From contig JAHZHL010000014.1 in assembly GCA_019420305.1 (NCBI GenBank), positions 1 through 64,000 on the forward strand: a stretch of DNA of 64,000 nucleotides. Direction: 5' to 3'. This DNA comes from Bacillota bacterium (GTDB lineage Bacteria > Bacillota > Clostridia > Peptostreptococcales > Anaerovoracaceae). The position numbers were made by a program, and so were the translations under genes. The notes under the pieces were generated by a model that was given only the letters and a program-made list of their open reading frames with translations, was not told the DNA's origin and did no database searches. How positions within the stretch are numbered: the first letter of the stretch is position 1; each line of letters begins with the position of its first letter. Of this stretch, positions 8,774-15,675 are shown in pieces.

Positions 8774-9616
8774 ATGAAGGATTATTTAGGATACAAAGAT
8801 AAAATCTGTGTTGTAACTGGCGCTGCCAGCGGTATGGGAAAGGCAACCTGTGAGATTTTGATTGACCTGGGAGCAAAAGTGTACGCCATGGATCTGGCGC
8901 CCATTACACTTCCTGTGGAAAAAGCGATTAAGCTGAATCTCGGAGACAAAGAATCTGTGGATCAGGCATTTAAAGAAGTGCCCTCTACAATCGACAAATT
9001 TTTCGGAATCGCGGGAGTTTCCGGAGTTACAACGGATTTCGCGACAACAATCCGCATTAACTTTAGCGGGCATCGGTACGCACTGGAAACTTATGTAATT
9101 CCAAAGCTGGCGGAAGATGGAGCGATTGCTTTCATGGGTTCCCTTGCGGGCACCGGATGGCAGGAAACAAGAGAGGAACTGACACCGGTTGTAGACGCAG
9201 CAGACTGGGATGCCATGGTAGCTGAAACGGAAAAAATCGCTAAGAGAGCGGAAACCAAAGGGTATGGAAAGATGATCGGTGTAAAAGGATATTTTATGTC
9301 CAAGAGGATGATGAACCTGTATGTTAAGAAAATGGCAGGAACACTGGCGGCAAAGGGAATCCGCATCAATATCATCTGTCCGGGTTCCACGGAAACTCAG
9401 CTTACGGATCAGTGGGCGTCTCTTATGGATTCCAAATCCATGCAGGGCGCGCAGGAAACCAGATATGCCCAGCCGTCAGAGATGGCGGGACCGATTGTGT
9501 TCGCCAACAGCGATATGGCAACCTATATGAGCGGCCAGAATATTTATATTGATTTCGGGCAGAACGCAATCCAGGAATACACCAATCCAAACAGAGAATT
9601 CCCGAATATCGGGTAA
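8774..9616 (+). CDS. SDR oxidoreductase, 3-alpha-hydroxysteroid dehydrogenase-like
   Basis: A 280-residue SDR. The cofactor motif is TGAASGMG at residues ~15-22, and Asp-Leu (MDLAP) at the end of the second beta strand suggests NAD preference. The second half has FMGSLAG (catalytic Ser), an insertion of about 40 residues, then YFMSK (Tyr and Lys), IICPGSTET and YIDFG. The shortened region between the second and fourth strands and the long insertion before the catalytic Tyr resemble the 3-alpha-hydroxysteroid dehydrogenase/carbonyl reductase of Comamonas more than FabG. The usual NNAG is replaced by GIAGVSG. It would interconvert a ring hydroxyl and ketone; steroid specificity is inferred from architecture only. 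AAAGGAGG precedes the ATG, and a strong hairpin follows the stop. Confidence 0.82.
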   Translation: MKDYLGYKDKICVVTGAASGMGKATCEILIDLGAKVYAMDLAPITLPVEKAIKLNLGDKESVDQAFKEVPSTIDKFFGIAGVSGVTTDFATTIRINFSGHRYALETYVIPKLAEDGAIAFMGSLAGTGWQETREELTPVVDAADWDAMVAETEKIAKRAETKGYGKMIGVKGYFMSKRMMNLYVKKMAGTLAAKGIRINIICPGSTETQLTDQWASLMDSKSMQGAQETRYAQPSEMAGPIVFANSDMATYMSGQNIYIDFGQNAIQEYTNPNREFPNIG

Positions 9617-9632
9617 TAGATAAAAGCCTTTT

Positions 9633-9668
9633 GCCGGCCGAAGGAATATCCGTTCCTTCCCGGCCGGC
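9633..9668 (+). other. Strong intercistronic hairpin
   Basis: GCCGGCCG (9633-9640) pairs with CGGCCGGC (9661-9668); AAGGAA and TTCCTT extend the stem inside, with a two-base bulge. There is no T-tract. It lies between the SDR and AOR genes and may tune their relative expression or protect upstream mRNA. Confidence 0.65.
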
Positions 9669-9694
9669 GGAACCAAACAACAGGGGGAGATATT

Positions 9695-11548
9695 ATGACT
9701 GGCAAACGATATGAAAACCGCGTTGTCCGCATTAATCTGAAGACCGGAGAAATTACAAAGTCTATTCTGGATCCGAAACTCGTAAGACAGTGGATCGGCG
9801 GCTGCGGTATTGCTATGAAAATTTTATATGATGAGGTGGGGCCGGAGGTAAAACCGTTTGATCCGGAGAACAAGCTGATCTTTCAGGCGGGACCTTTTAA
9901 CGGTACGAAAATGCCCGGTTCCGGAACCTATCAGGTTTCGGCAAAGGGACCGCTTACCGGCTACATCATTAACGCGCAGAGTAATGGTTATTTTGGCGCC
10001 CGGATGCGGCATGTCGGGTATGAGACCATTATTCTTGAAGATGTTTGCCCGGAATGGAGTGTTTTGAAGATTACGGATGGTGGAATCACCATCGAGCCTG
10101 CCGGAGATTTGGTGGGGAAAGGCTGCTGGGATACGGAACAGATGTTGCTGGCGCAGGGTGAGTACAAGAAAAACAGCGTGGCCTGTATCGGGCCGGCAGG
10201 AGAGAATCTGGTATCTTTTGCTTCTATTTTTAACGACGGAGGGCATATCGTAGCAACCAACGGACCGGGAGCTGTAATGGGATCAAAGAAATTGAAAGGA
10301 ATTCTGATTTCCACAGATAACAACAGTGTCGATACCTACGCGGAACTGAAAGGAGATATTCGGAATAATAGTCTGAAAGCAGCCGAAGAAAGCGGACTTG
10401 GCGGCATGGTAAAAAGAGGAGGGACGCTGGTTTATTTTGATAATCTTCCTCCAAGAGCCGGAGTGCCTACAAAGAACTATTCTACCAATGTCTATGATTA
10501 TGAACAGTTTTCCGCGGAAAACCGAGAGCAGTGGTGGGACAGAAAAAAAACCACCTGCTGGGCCTGCCCATGGGCACATACCGGGGTTGTCACCATAAAA
10601 AAGGGGAAGGCCAAGGGAATGACAATGGAAGAACCTGAATTTGAACCTATGGCCGGTTTTACTACCAATATGGGAAACGATGATATGGGAGAAGGTGTCC
10701 GTCTCTGCTGGGTATGCGAAAGCATGGGCATGGACGCGAAAGAGCTGAGCTTTGTCGTATCTTGCGTGATTGAATGCTTCGAAGACGGACTTCTTACATT
10801 GGAAGACACAGAGGGGCTGAATCTTTCTTGGGGAAATACAGAAGCGGTGGATCAGTTTATTCAGGATATCGCGCACAGGCGCGGATTTGGCGCAAAATGT
10901 ACAGGAGGAGTAAAATCTATCTGCGAGATGATAGGAGGAGAAGCTTTAAAGAAAGGTGTATATTCAGGACGAGGGATCGCTCCGAATGTCGTGGATGAGA
11001 GAATGACACCGATGGCATATTATAATCTGACACTGTCAGAAAGCGGATCCTTTGGCGGATTCGCGGGGCAGGATCCGGATGTGGGAAATATGGAACCATT
11101 GGATATGAATGATTTTCGCCAGATCGGATGGTATCTGGGAGGGAATTCCACCAAATGGGTACTGATGGACGCGTATGGCAGCTGTTTCTTTTATGTTGCC
11201 GGTGTCATGAAACCGATTATTGACGCGCTCAATGCGATTACCGGATGGGATATGACCCATGAAGAGCTCTACGAAGTCGGTGAACGGATTAAAGCAATCG
11301 GCAGAGCTTACAATATCCGGGAGGGTCTGACTCCGGAAATTGAAATGGCGGTTTCTCCAAGATTTTCACAGCCTTATAAGGATGGACCTATGGCGGGAAA
11401 AATCACAAAGCTGTGGGATGAAGAAACCTTCCGGGCTTTCTATGAAAGAAGCGGGTGGGATCGGGAAACCAGCAGACCGCTTCCGGAAACTTTGAAGCGC
11501 CTGGATATGGAATATATAATTCCGGATCTCTGGGGAGAAGAAGCGTAA
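9695..11548 (+). CDS. Aldehyde:ferredoxin oxidoreductase family protein (tungsten/molybdenum pterin enzyme)
   Basis: A 617-residue AOR-family enzyme. These are cytosolic, oxygen-sensitive proteins with a tungsto-bispyranopterin and one 4Fe-4S cluster; they interconvert aldehydes and carboxylates with ferredoxin, and the related BamB reduces aromatic CoA esters. The N-terminal pterin-binding domain is clear (RVVRINLKTGEI, GPFNGTKMPGSG, GYFGARMRHVGYE). The cluster motif reads C288-x2-C291-x3-H295, with a later Cys497 (DAYGSC). The first three positions match the canonical C-x2-C-x3-C, but the third ligand is histidine. The next gene encodes a MoaD-like partner ten bases on. In a bai-like operon it could reduce a carboxylate or enone, or remove an aldehyde. 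It starts at an ATG behind CAGGGGGAGA. Confidence 0.88.
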   Translation: MTGKRYENRVVRINLKTGEITKSILDPKLVRQWIGGCGIAMKILYDEVGPEVKPFDPENKLIFQAGPFNGTKMPGSGTYQVSAKGPLTGYIINAQSNGYFGARMRHVGYETIILEDVCPEWSVLKITDGGITIEPAGDLVGKGCWDTEQMLLAQGEYKKNSVACIGPAGENLVSFASIFNDGGHIVATNGPGAVMGSKKLKGILISTDNNSVDTYAELKGDIRNNSLKAAEESGLGGMVKRGGTLVYFDNLPPRAGVPTKNYSTNVYDYEQFSAENREQWWDRKKTTCWACPWAHTGVVTIKKGKAKGMTMEEPEFEPMAGFTTNMGNDDMGEGVRLCWVCESMGMDAKELSFVVSCVIECFEDGLLTLEDTEGLNLSWGNTEAVDQFIQDIAHRRGFGAKCTGGVKSICEMIGGEALKKGVYSGRGIAPNVVDERMTPMAYYNLTLSESGSFGGFAGQDPDVGNMEPLDMNDFRQIGWYLGGNSTKWVLMDAYGSCFFYVAGVMKPIIDALNAITGWDMTHEELYEVGERIKAIGRAYNIREGLTPEIEMAVSPRFSQPYKDGPMAGKITKLWDEETFRAFYERSGWDRETSRPLPETLKRLDMEYIIPDLWGEEA

Positions 11549-11558
11549 GGAGCAGAAT

Positions 11559-11858
11559 ATGATTAAGCTGAAAATGGTTTCACCAATGGCGGATATGTTG
11601 AAACTGGCAGATAACATATACACCTTGAAAAAAGATATCGACTTTCACCCGGGAATGACGACAGGAGATGTTATGGAAATACTAGCGGCAGAAAATCCGG
11701 AATTTAAAGAACTCTGGGAGGAGAAATCCTGCGCGGCTCTGAAAAAATGTCTCTTTGCTGTAAACGGCGCGGCCGTACGGACAGACGGAAACAAATGGGA
11801 GATTAAGCTGGATGACGGGGTGGAGTTGAGGATGTTCATGCCATATGCCGGTGGATAA
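11559..11858 (+). CDS. MoaD/ThiS-like sulfur-carrier protein
   Basis: A 99-residue protein ending in Gly-Gly (MPYAGG), the thiocarboxylate-forming tail of MoaD, ThiS and related beta-grasp proteins. The core pattern (MIKLKMVS at the start, VNGAAV and a WEIKLDDGVELRMF strand near the end) fits the fold, with extra residues around 20-60. MoaD-like genes often sit beside AOR genes and are thought to supply dithiolene sulfur for the tungsten pterin, so this is probably the dedicated sulfur carrier for the upstream enzyme. It starts ten bases after the AOR stop. No adenylating (MoeB/ThiF-like) enzyme is present in the window. The fold call rests on length, the Gly-Gly tail and context. Confidence 0.75.
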   Translation: MIKLKMVSPMADMLKLADNIYTLKKDIDFHPGMTTGDVMEILAAENPEFKELWEEKSCAALKKCLFAVNGAAVRTDGNKWEIKLDDGVELRMFMPYAGG

Positions 11859-11888
11859 AAATATGAAAATGCGAAAAAGGAGGTTCAC

Positions 11889-12443
11889 ATGAAAGAAGTC
11901 AGAAGCGATGGAAAAATGTATAAAATGAAGGACGCGGAAATTAAAACCCTTGAGGAAAGAATGCAGCGTCAGGAGGATATTGAGGAAATCAAGAGCATTA
12001 TGTTCCAGTACGCCCGATTTACAGACAATCTGGACGCGGAGAAGATGGCCTCGATCTTTACCGATGACGCGGTCTTTTACAGCAATGGTCTGGGGCCGGT
12101 CAGAGGGAAGGAAAATATTATGAAAGCCTTTGCCTCCATGTATGAAGAGGAAAAATCCGCGACCCATCTTATGGGAAATCAGCAGGTATGGTTTGAAACG
12201 AAGGATTCGGCGATTCTTCACTCTTATTTTCATTCTTGGTCCTGCTTTAAGGACTATCCGAGAATGACAGATCGGTATACATATGGAAGATATGAGATCA
12301 AAGCGGTAAGGGAAGCTGACGGAGAGTGGAGATGCAGTGAGATTCACCTTGTTATCGCCGGGCAGCTTGGCTGCGGAGGCCTGTACGGGCAACAGTTCGA
12401 TCGACCGTGGCCGCCTGATCCGAGTTACGGATTTGAAAAATAG
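11889..12443 (+). CDS. SnoaL/NTF2-fold protein, candidate BaiE-like dehydratase (copy 2)
   Basis: A 184-residue paralogue of the protein at 3861-4400, sharing LEER-x-QR-x-EDIE, the DNLDAE stretch, the GNQQ-WF strand, DYP, YGRYE, DGEWR and the PWPP tail. The residues corresponding to the BaiE catalytic set are present as Tyr41, Asp46 (YARFTD) and His93 (SATH). It closes the rightward operon, 30 bases after the MoaD-like gene, with AAGGAGG ahead of the ATG and a strong terminator downstream. Placing one copy at each end of the cluster suggests two elimination steps, two stereochemistries or a heteromer. Dehydratase activity is inferred from fold and residues; SnoaL-like proteins also include isomerases and cyclases. 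Confidence 0.77.
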   Translation: MKEVRSDGKMYKMKDAEIKTLEERMQRQEDIEEIKSIMFQYARFTDNLDAEKMASIFTDDAVFYSNGLGPVRGKENIMKAFASMYEEEKSATHLMGNQQVWFETKDSAILHSYFHSWSCFKDYPRMTDRYTYGRYEIKAVREADGEWRCSEIHLVIAGQLGCGGLYGQQFDRPWPPDPSYGFEK

Positions 12444-12537
12444 CAGTTCATTAATTGCCTCCGTCTGTCGCGGAGAGGCTTGCCGCGGCAGGCAGTATAA
12501 CTTATAACTTTTGTTGCCCTTTGTCCTGGGCAGCCAT

Positions 12538-12589
12538 AAAAACAGCAGCGGGACGTTTTTTGTATCAAAAGCGTCCCGCTGCTGTTTTT
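12538..12589. terminator. Strong bidirectional terminator ending the catabolic operon
   Basis: AAAACAGCAGCGGGACG pairs with CGTCCCGCTGCTGTTTT around a loop containing a T-run, with flanking A and T runs on both strands. It separates the second SnoaL-like gene from the thioesterase gene. Confidence 0.88.
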
Positions 12590-12661
12590 GGAAATCACTT
12601 TGCATTTCCTTTAAATTTTGATAAAATAACATGTGATCAAAACTTCCGGGAGGGATGCTAT

Positions 12662-13102
12662 ATGGATAGAGAAAAAAGATTTGAAGAAATTCTGAATTAT
12701 ATTAAACACCCGAGTGAGCGCCGCCTGAATAATATGCTGGATCCGTTTGTACTTGGGTTCCGGGAAGATGAACAAACCTCAGAGATTCTTTTCTGCACGC
12801 AGGAATGGGAAAAAAATCAGCGGGAAGAAATACATGGAGGAGCGATTTCCGCCATGTTTGATACGGCGATGGGAATTACCGCGGCCGCTTTTCAGGGTGC
12901 GGGAAGTGTTTCCACCGCAGATCTGCAGGTAAGCTTTATCCGCCCATTTCTCAGCGGCGCGTTTGTTTTTTCCACACAGATTACAAGTATGGGAAAGACA
13001 CTGATCCGAACCACTTGTATTGCCCGAGAAAAGCAAAGCGGAAAAATTGTCGCGACTGCTTCGGGAACTTTTGTTCCGTTCAAAAAGCAGGAGCGGTCTT
13101 AA
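12662..13102 (+). CDS. PaaI-type hotdog-fold thioesterase
   Basis: A 146-residue hotdog protein of the PaaI/YbgC-like acyl-CoA thioesterase group. The hallmark HGGAISAMFDTAMG lies near residues 57-70 and includes the Asp used for hydrolysis in this family. It is followed by TADLQVSFIRPF and an end rich in beta strands (ATASGTFVPF). Such enzymes release free acid from acyl- or aryl-CoA esters. Transcription is separated from the bai-like operon by the terminator at 12538-12589, but its position next to that cluster could mean removal of dead-end CoA esters. The ATG at 12662 follows GGGAGGG; an earlier in-frame start lacks one. The AEC carrier gene begins one base after its stop, so the two are cotranscribed. 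Confidence 0.82.
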   Translation: MDREKRFEEILNYIKHPSERRLNNMLDPFVLGFREDEQTSEILFCTQEWEKNQREEIHGGAISAMFDTAMGITAAAFQGAGSVSTADLQVSFIRPFLSGAFVFSTQITSMGKTLIRTTCIAREKQSGKIVATASGTFVPFKKQERS

Positions 13103-13103
13103 A

Positions 13104-14051
13104 ATGTACGCGAACTACCTGGTTTTATTTGCGATTCTGTTTACCGGATACTTTCTGAGGAAGATACGCTTTTTAGACGACGCGATGAATCACGGGCTGA
13201 ATAAATTTATTGTTTATTTTGCCTATCCATGTATGATCGTACATAATTTAGGAACACTGGAAATGAATGACCGCCTGATTCTGGATTTTATGCTGATGCT
13301 GATTCTGACGCTGGTCTGCTTTTTTATCTATGCGGGCTGGATGTATGTCTACTGCAAAATCAGGAAAGTGCCGCGGAATTTTTCCAATATTGTGGAACTC
13401 TCGTCCCTGAGTCCCAATGATGGATTTATGGGATTTCCGATCACCCTGATCTTTTTTGGAGAAAAGGGCTTCCTTTTTATGCTTGCTCATAATGCCGCGA
13501 TGAACTTTTTTTCCTTCACTTATGGAATTCACGCGCTTCGAAGGAATAAAGACGCGGTTCGCAAAAGAACTCCGAAGCTTGTTTTTCGTTCTTTTTTAAA
13601 AGTCCTTTTCAATCCGAATGTTGTCGCGCTGATAGTTGGTTTTTTTATCAGTGCGCTGCATTTGAAGATACCTGGGGCAGCAGATGACTATTTATTGTAT
13701 ATAGGAAATGTATCCACACCGATGGCTATGATTTACATTGGCTCCACCCTGGCAGGCTGTAAAATGGCAGAGATTCTGAAGGATTCTATCGTGATTGAAG
13801 GCACTTTAAATAAGCTGGTTTTTCTGCCGGCTCTGACCTACGCGATGGTAGTTTTCCTGCCGGTTGAACCTCTGCTCAAAGCCGTGTTGATTCTGGGATG
13901 CTGCTTTCCGGCGGCCGCGACCGTCTCTATGCTGGCCGAACAGGAGGGAGAAAATGAGACGATGGCAAGTAAGATTCTGTTTCTGAGTACGGTTTTGTCG
14001 GTTTTCACAATCCCTCTGGCGATTAATATCCTTAATCGGATCGTTATATAG
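13104..14051 (+). CDS. AEC (auxin efflux carrier) family transporter
   Basis: A 315-residue membrane protein with about ten helices in the two-halves arrangement of the auxin efflux carrier family (LFAILFTGYFLRK at the start; SPNDGFMGFPI mid-protein; GSTLAG after the loop; AAATVSMLAEQEG near the end). Bacterial members carry dicarboxylates such as malate or malonate, or unknown organic acids. It begins at ATG 13104, one base after the thioesterase stop, with GGAGCGG inside that gene as ribosome binding site. Coupling to a thioesterase suggests export or uptake of the acid that is released. Substrate unknown. Confidence 0.8.
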   Translation: MYANYLVLFAILFTGYFLRKIRFLDDAMNHGLNKFIVYFAYPCMIVHNLGTLEMNDRLILDFMLMLILTLVCFFIYAGWMYVYCKIRKVPRNFSNIVELSSLSPNDGFMGFPITLIFFGEKGFLFMLAHNAAMNFFSFTYGIHALRRNKDAVRKRTPKLVFRSFLKVLFNPNVVALIVGFFISALHLKIPGAADDYLLYIGNVSTPMAMIYIGSTLAGCKMAEILKDSIVIEGTLNKLVFLPALTYAMVVFLPVEPLLKAVLILGCCFPAAATVSMLAEQEGENETMASKILFLSTVLSVFTIPLAINILNRIVI

Positions 14052-14082
14052 AAGTACAAAGGCTGTTAACTTCAGGAATCGG

Positions 14083-14136
14083 TTGACTTTTATCCGAATT
14101 CGGACTATAATTCGAACTATAGTCCGAATTCGGATA
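14083..14136 (+). promoter_or_regulatory. Consensus promoter inside a 46-bp palindromic operator
   Basis: TTGACT (14083-14088), 17 bases, then TATAAT (14106-14111) forms a near-perfect sigma-A promoter. It overlaps an inverted repeat with 19-base perfect arms: TATCCGAATTCGGACTATA (14091-14109) and its exact reverse complement (14118-14136), with ATTCGAAC between. Each arm itself contains CCGAATTCGG, so the site is a nested palindrome. It lies 67 bases before the MATE gene. A repressor bound here would block RNA polymerase. No regulator gene is adjacent, so it must act in trans. Confidence 0.9.
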
Positions 14137-14202
14137 ATTTTGTGTAGAAAGAAAATCAAGCGTCTGTCTTTTTCGACAAACAAAAAGAGAGGAAATCGAA
14201 AT

Positions 14203-15552
14203 ATGAGTTCAACCTTCCTATTTTCAAAAACGCCGCCGCTGAAGCTGTTTTTTCTTGCTTCAATTCCCGGTTCGATCAGTATGTTGGCGTCTGCCCTGTA
14301 CCAGATACTGGATGGCGTTTTTGTAGGACAGTTTCTGGGAACAACGGCGTTCGCGGCAATTAATCTGGCAATGCCGTTTGTGATTATTAACTTTTCTCTG
14401 GCGGATCTGATCGGCGTCGGGTCTTCGGTTCCGATATCCGTCTGCCTCGGGAAAAAACAGGAGAAAGAGGCGAATAATATTTTTACCTGCGCGTGCCTTC
14501 TGATCCTTGCGACAGGAGTGCTGATCGGCGCGATTCTCTTTTCCGCGGCGCCGCTGCTGATACAGATGATGGGAGCCAAGGGGACTTTCGCGGAACTGGC
14601 GGTACAGTATATGAGGGTTTACGCTCTTTCTTCGCCGCTGACCACCATTATTTTCGCTGTGGATAATTATCTGCGGATCTGTGGGTTTATTCGGGGAAGC
14701 ATGGTCATAAATATCCTGATGTCTGTAATAAGCGCGGTTTTGGAGTTCCTGTTTCTCGGCGTATTCCGGTGGGGCGTCTGGGCAGCGGCTCTGGCTACTT
14801 GTACGGGGATGTTTCTCTGCGTGATACTGGCTTTCCTGCCTTTCTTCCGGAAAAAGACGATTCTCAGGTTCTGCAGGCTGCATTTTCATCTTAAGCTGAT
14901 ACGGAAAATTCTCGCCTGTGGAAGCCCGAATTTCCTCAATAACATTGCCGGCAGAATTACATCCATTCTGATGAACGCGATTCTGGTTCGCCTGGGTGGA
15001 GCGACGGCTGTGTCGATTTATGGAATCCTGATGTATGTGGATGGCTTTATTCAGCCGCTGCTCTACGGAATGTGCGATTCCCTTCAGCCAGCGGTCGGAT
15101 ATAACTGGGGGGCCGGGAAATTCTCCAGGGTGCGGACGATCGAAAAGTACTGCTTTGTGGTCAGCGGAATTGTTTCCATGCTGACCGTGCTGGTAATCTT
15201 TCTCTTTCCGGAACAGATTTCAAAATTGTTCATGGATAGTATCAGCGGGCAGACTCTTGAAACCGCGATTTTTGCTCTGCAGTTGTTCGGCGTGACCTAT
15301 GTGACAAGATGGTTTTCCTTTGCTACTCAGAGCTATATGCTGGCTGTGGAAAAGCCGTTTCACGCTTCGGCCATTTCCGTCTCAACGGCGCTGATTTTCC
15401 CAGTGATTCTGATTGGGGCGCTGTGGCCGCTGGGACTTACCGGAATCTGGCTTAACTTCGCGGCAACTTCCCTTCTGGCAGCCGGATTATCCGTTATAAT
15501 ACTTGGAAAACTGCGGCCTGAGCTGCAAAGACCGGATTATGTCAGGGAGTAG
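14203..15552 (+). CDS. MATE-family efflux transporter
   Basis: A 449-residue multidrug and toxin extrusion protein with about twelve membrane helices. The first repeat shows ASIPGSISMLASALYQILDGVFVGQFLG and the second VSIYGILMYVDGFIQPLLYG with the usual polar pair. MATE proteins exchange sodium or protons for cationic or aromatic compounds and give drug resistance. The ATG at 14203 is preceded by AGAGG; a longer frame to 14083 would read through the promoter and is rejected. It is expressed from the promoter within the palindrome at 14083-14136, which implies control by an inducer-binding repressor. The gene stands alone and converges on the phosphoglucomutase gene. Confidence 0.88.
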   Translation: MSSTFLFSKTPPLKLFFLASIPGSISMLASALYQILDGVFVGQFLGTTAFAAINLAMPFVIINFSLADLIGVGSSVPISVCLGKKQEKEANNIFTCACLLILATGVLIGAILFSAAPLLIQMMGAKGTFAELAVQYMRVYALSSPLTTIIFAVDNYLRICGFIRGSMVINILMSVISAVLEFLFLGVFRWGVWAAALATCTGMFLCVILAFLPFFRKKTILRFCRLHFHLKLIRKILACGSPNFLNNIAGRITSILMNAILVRLGGATAVSIYGILMYVDGFIQPLLYGMCDSLQPAVGYNWGAGKFSRVRTIEKYCFVVSGIVSMLTVLVIFLFPEQISKLFMDSISGQTLETAIFALQLFGVTYVTRWFSFATQSYMLAVEKPFHASAISVSTALIFPVILIGALWPLGLTGIWLNFAATSLLAAGLSVIILGKLRPELQRPDYVRE

Positions 15553-15561
15553 GAGACCGCA

Positions 15562-15599
15562 GCGGAGCAAGCTCTCTTCTGCGAGCATCTTCGCTCCGC
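15562..15599. other. Hairpin between convergent genes
   Basis: GCGGAGC (15562-15568) pairs with GCTCCGC (15593-15599), with GCTC/GAGC inside the loop. It lies between the MATE and phosphoglucomutase stop codons. There is no clear T-tract, so a terminator role is only possible. Confidence 0.4.
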
Positions 15600-15675
15600 A
15601 TGGATTCCGTCACCTGGATATATTTTTTGTCATCTGCGGTTGTCGCTCAAGGGCATGACCGCTGGGCGTTCCTTT

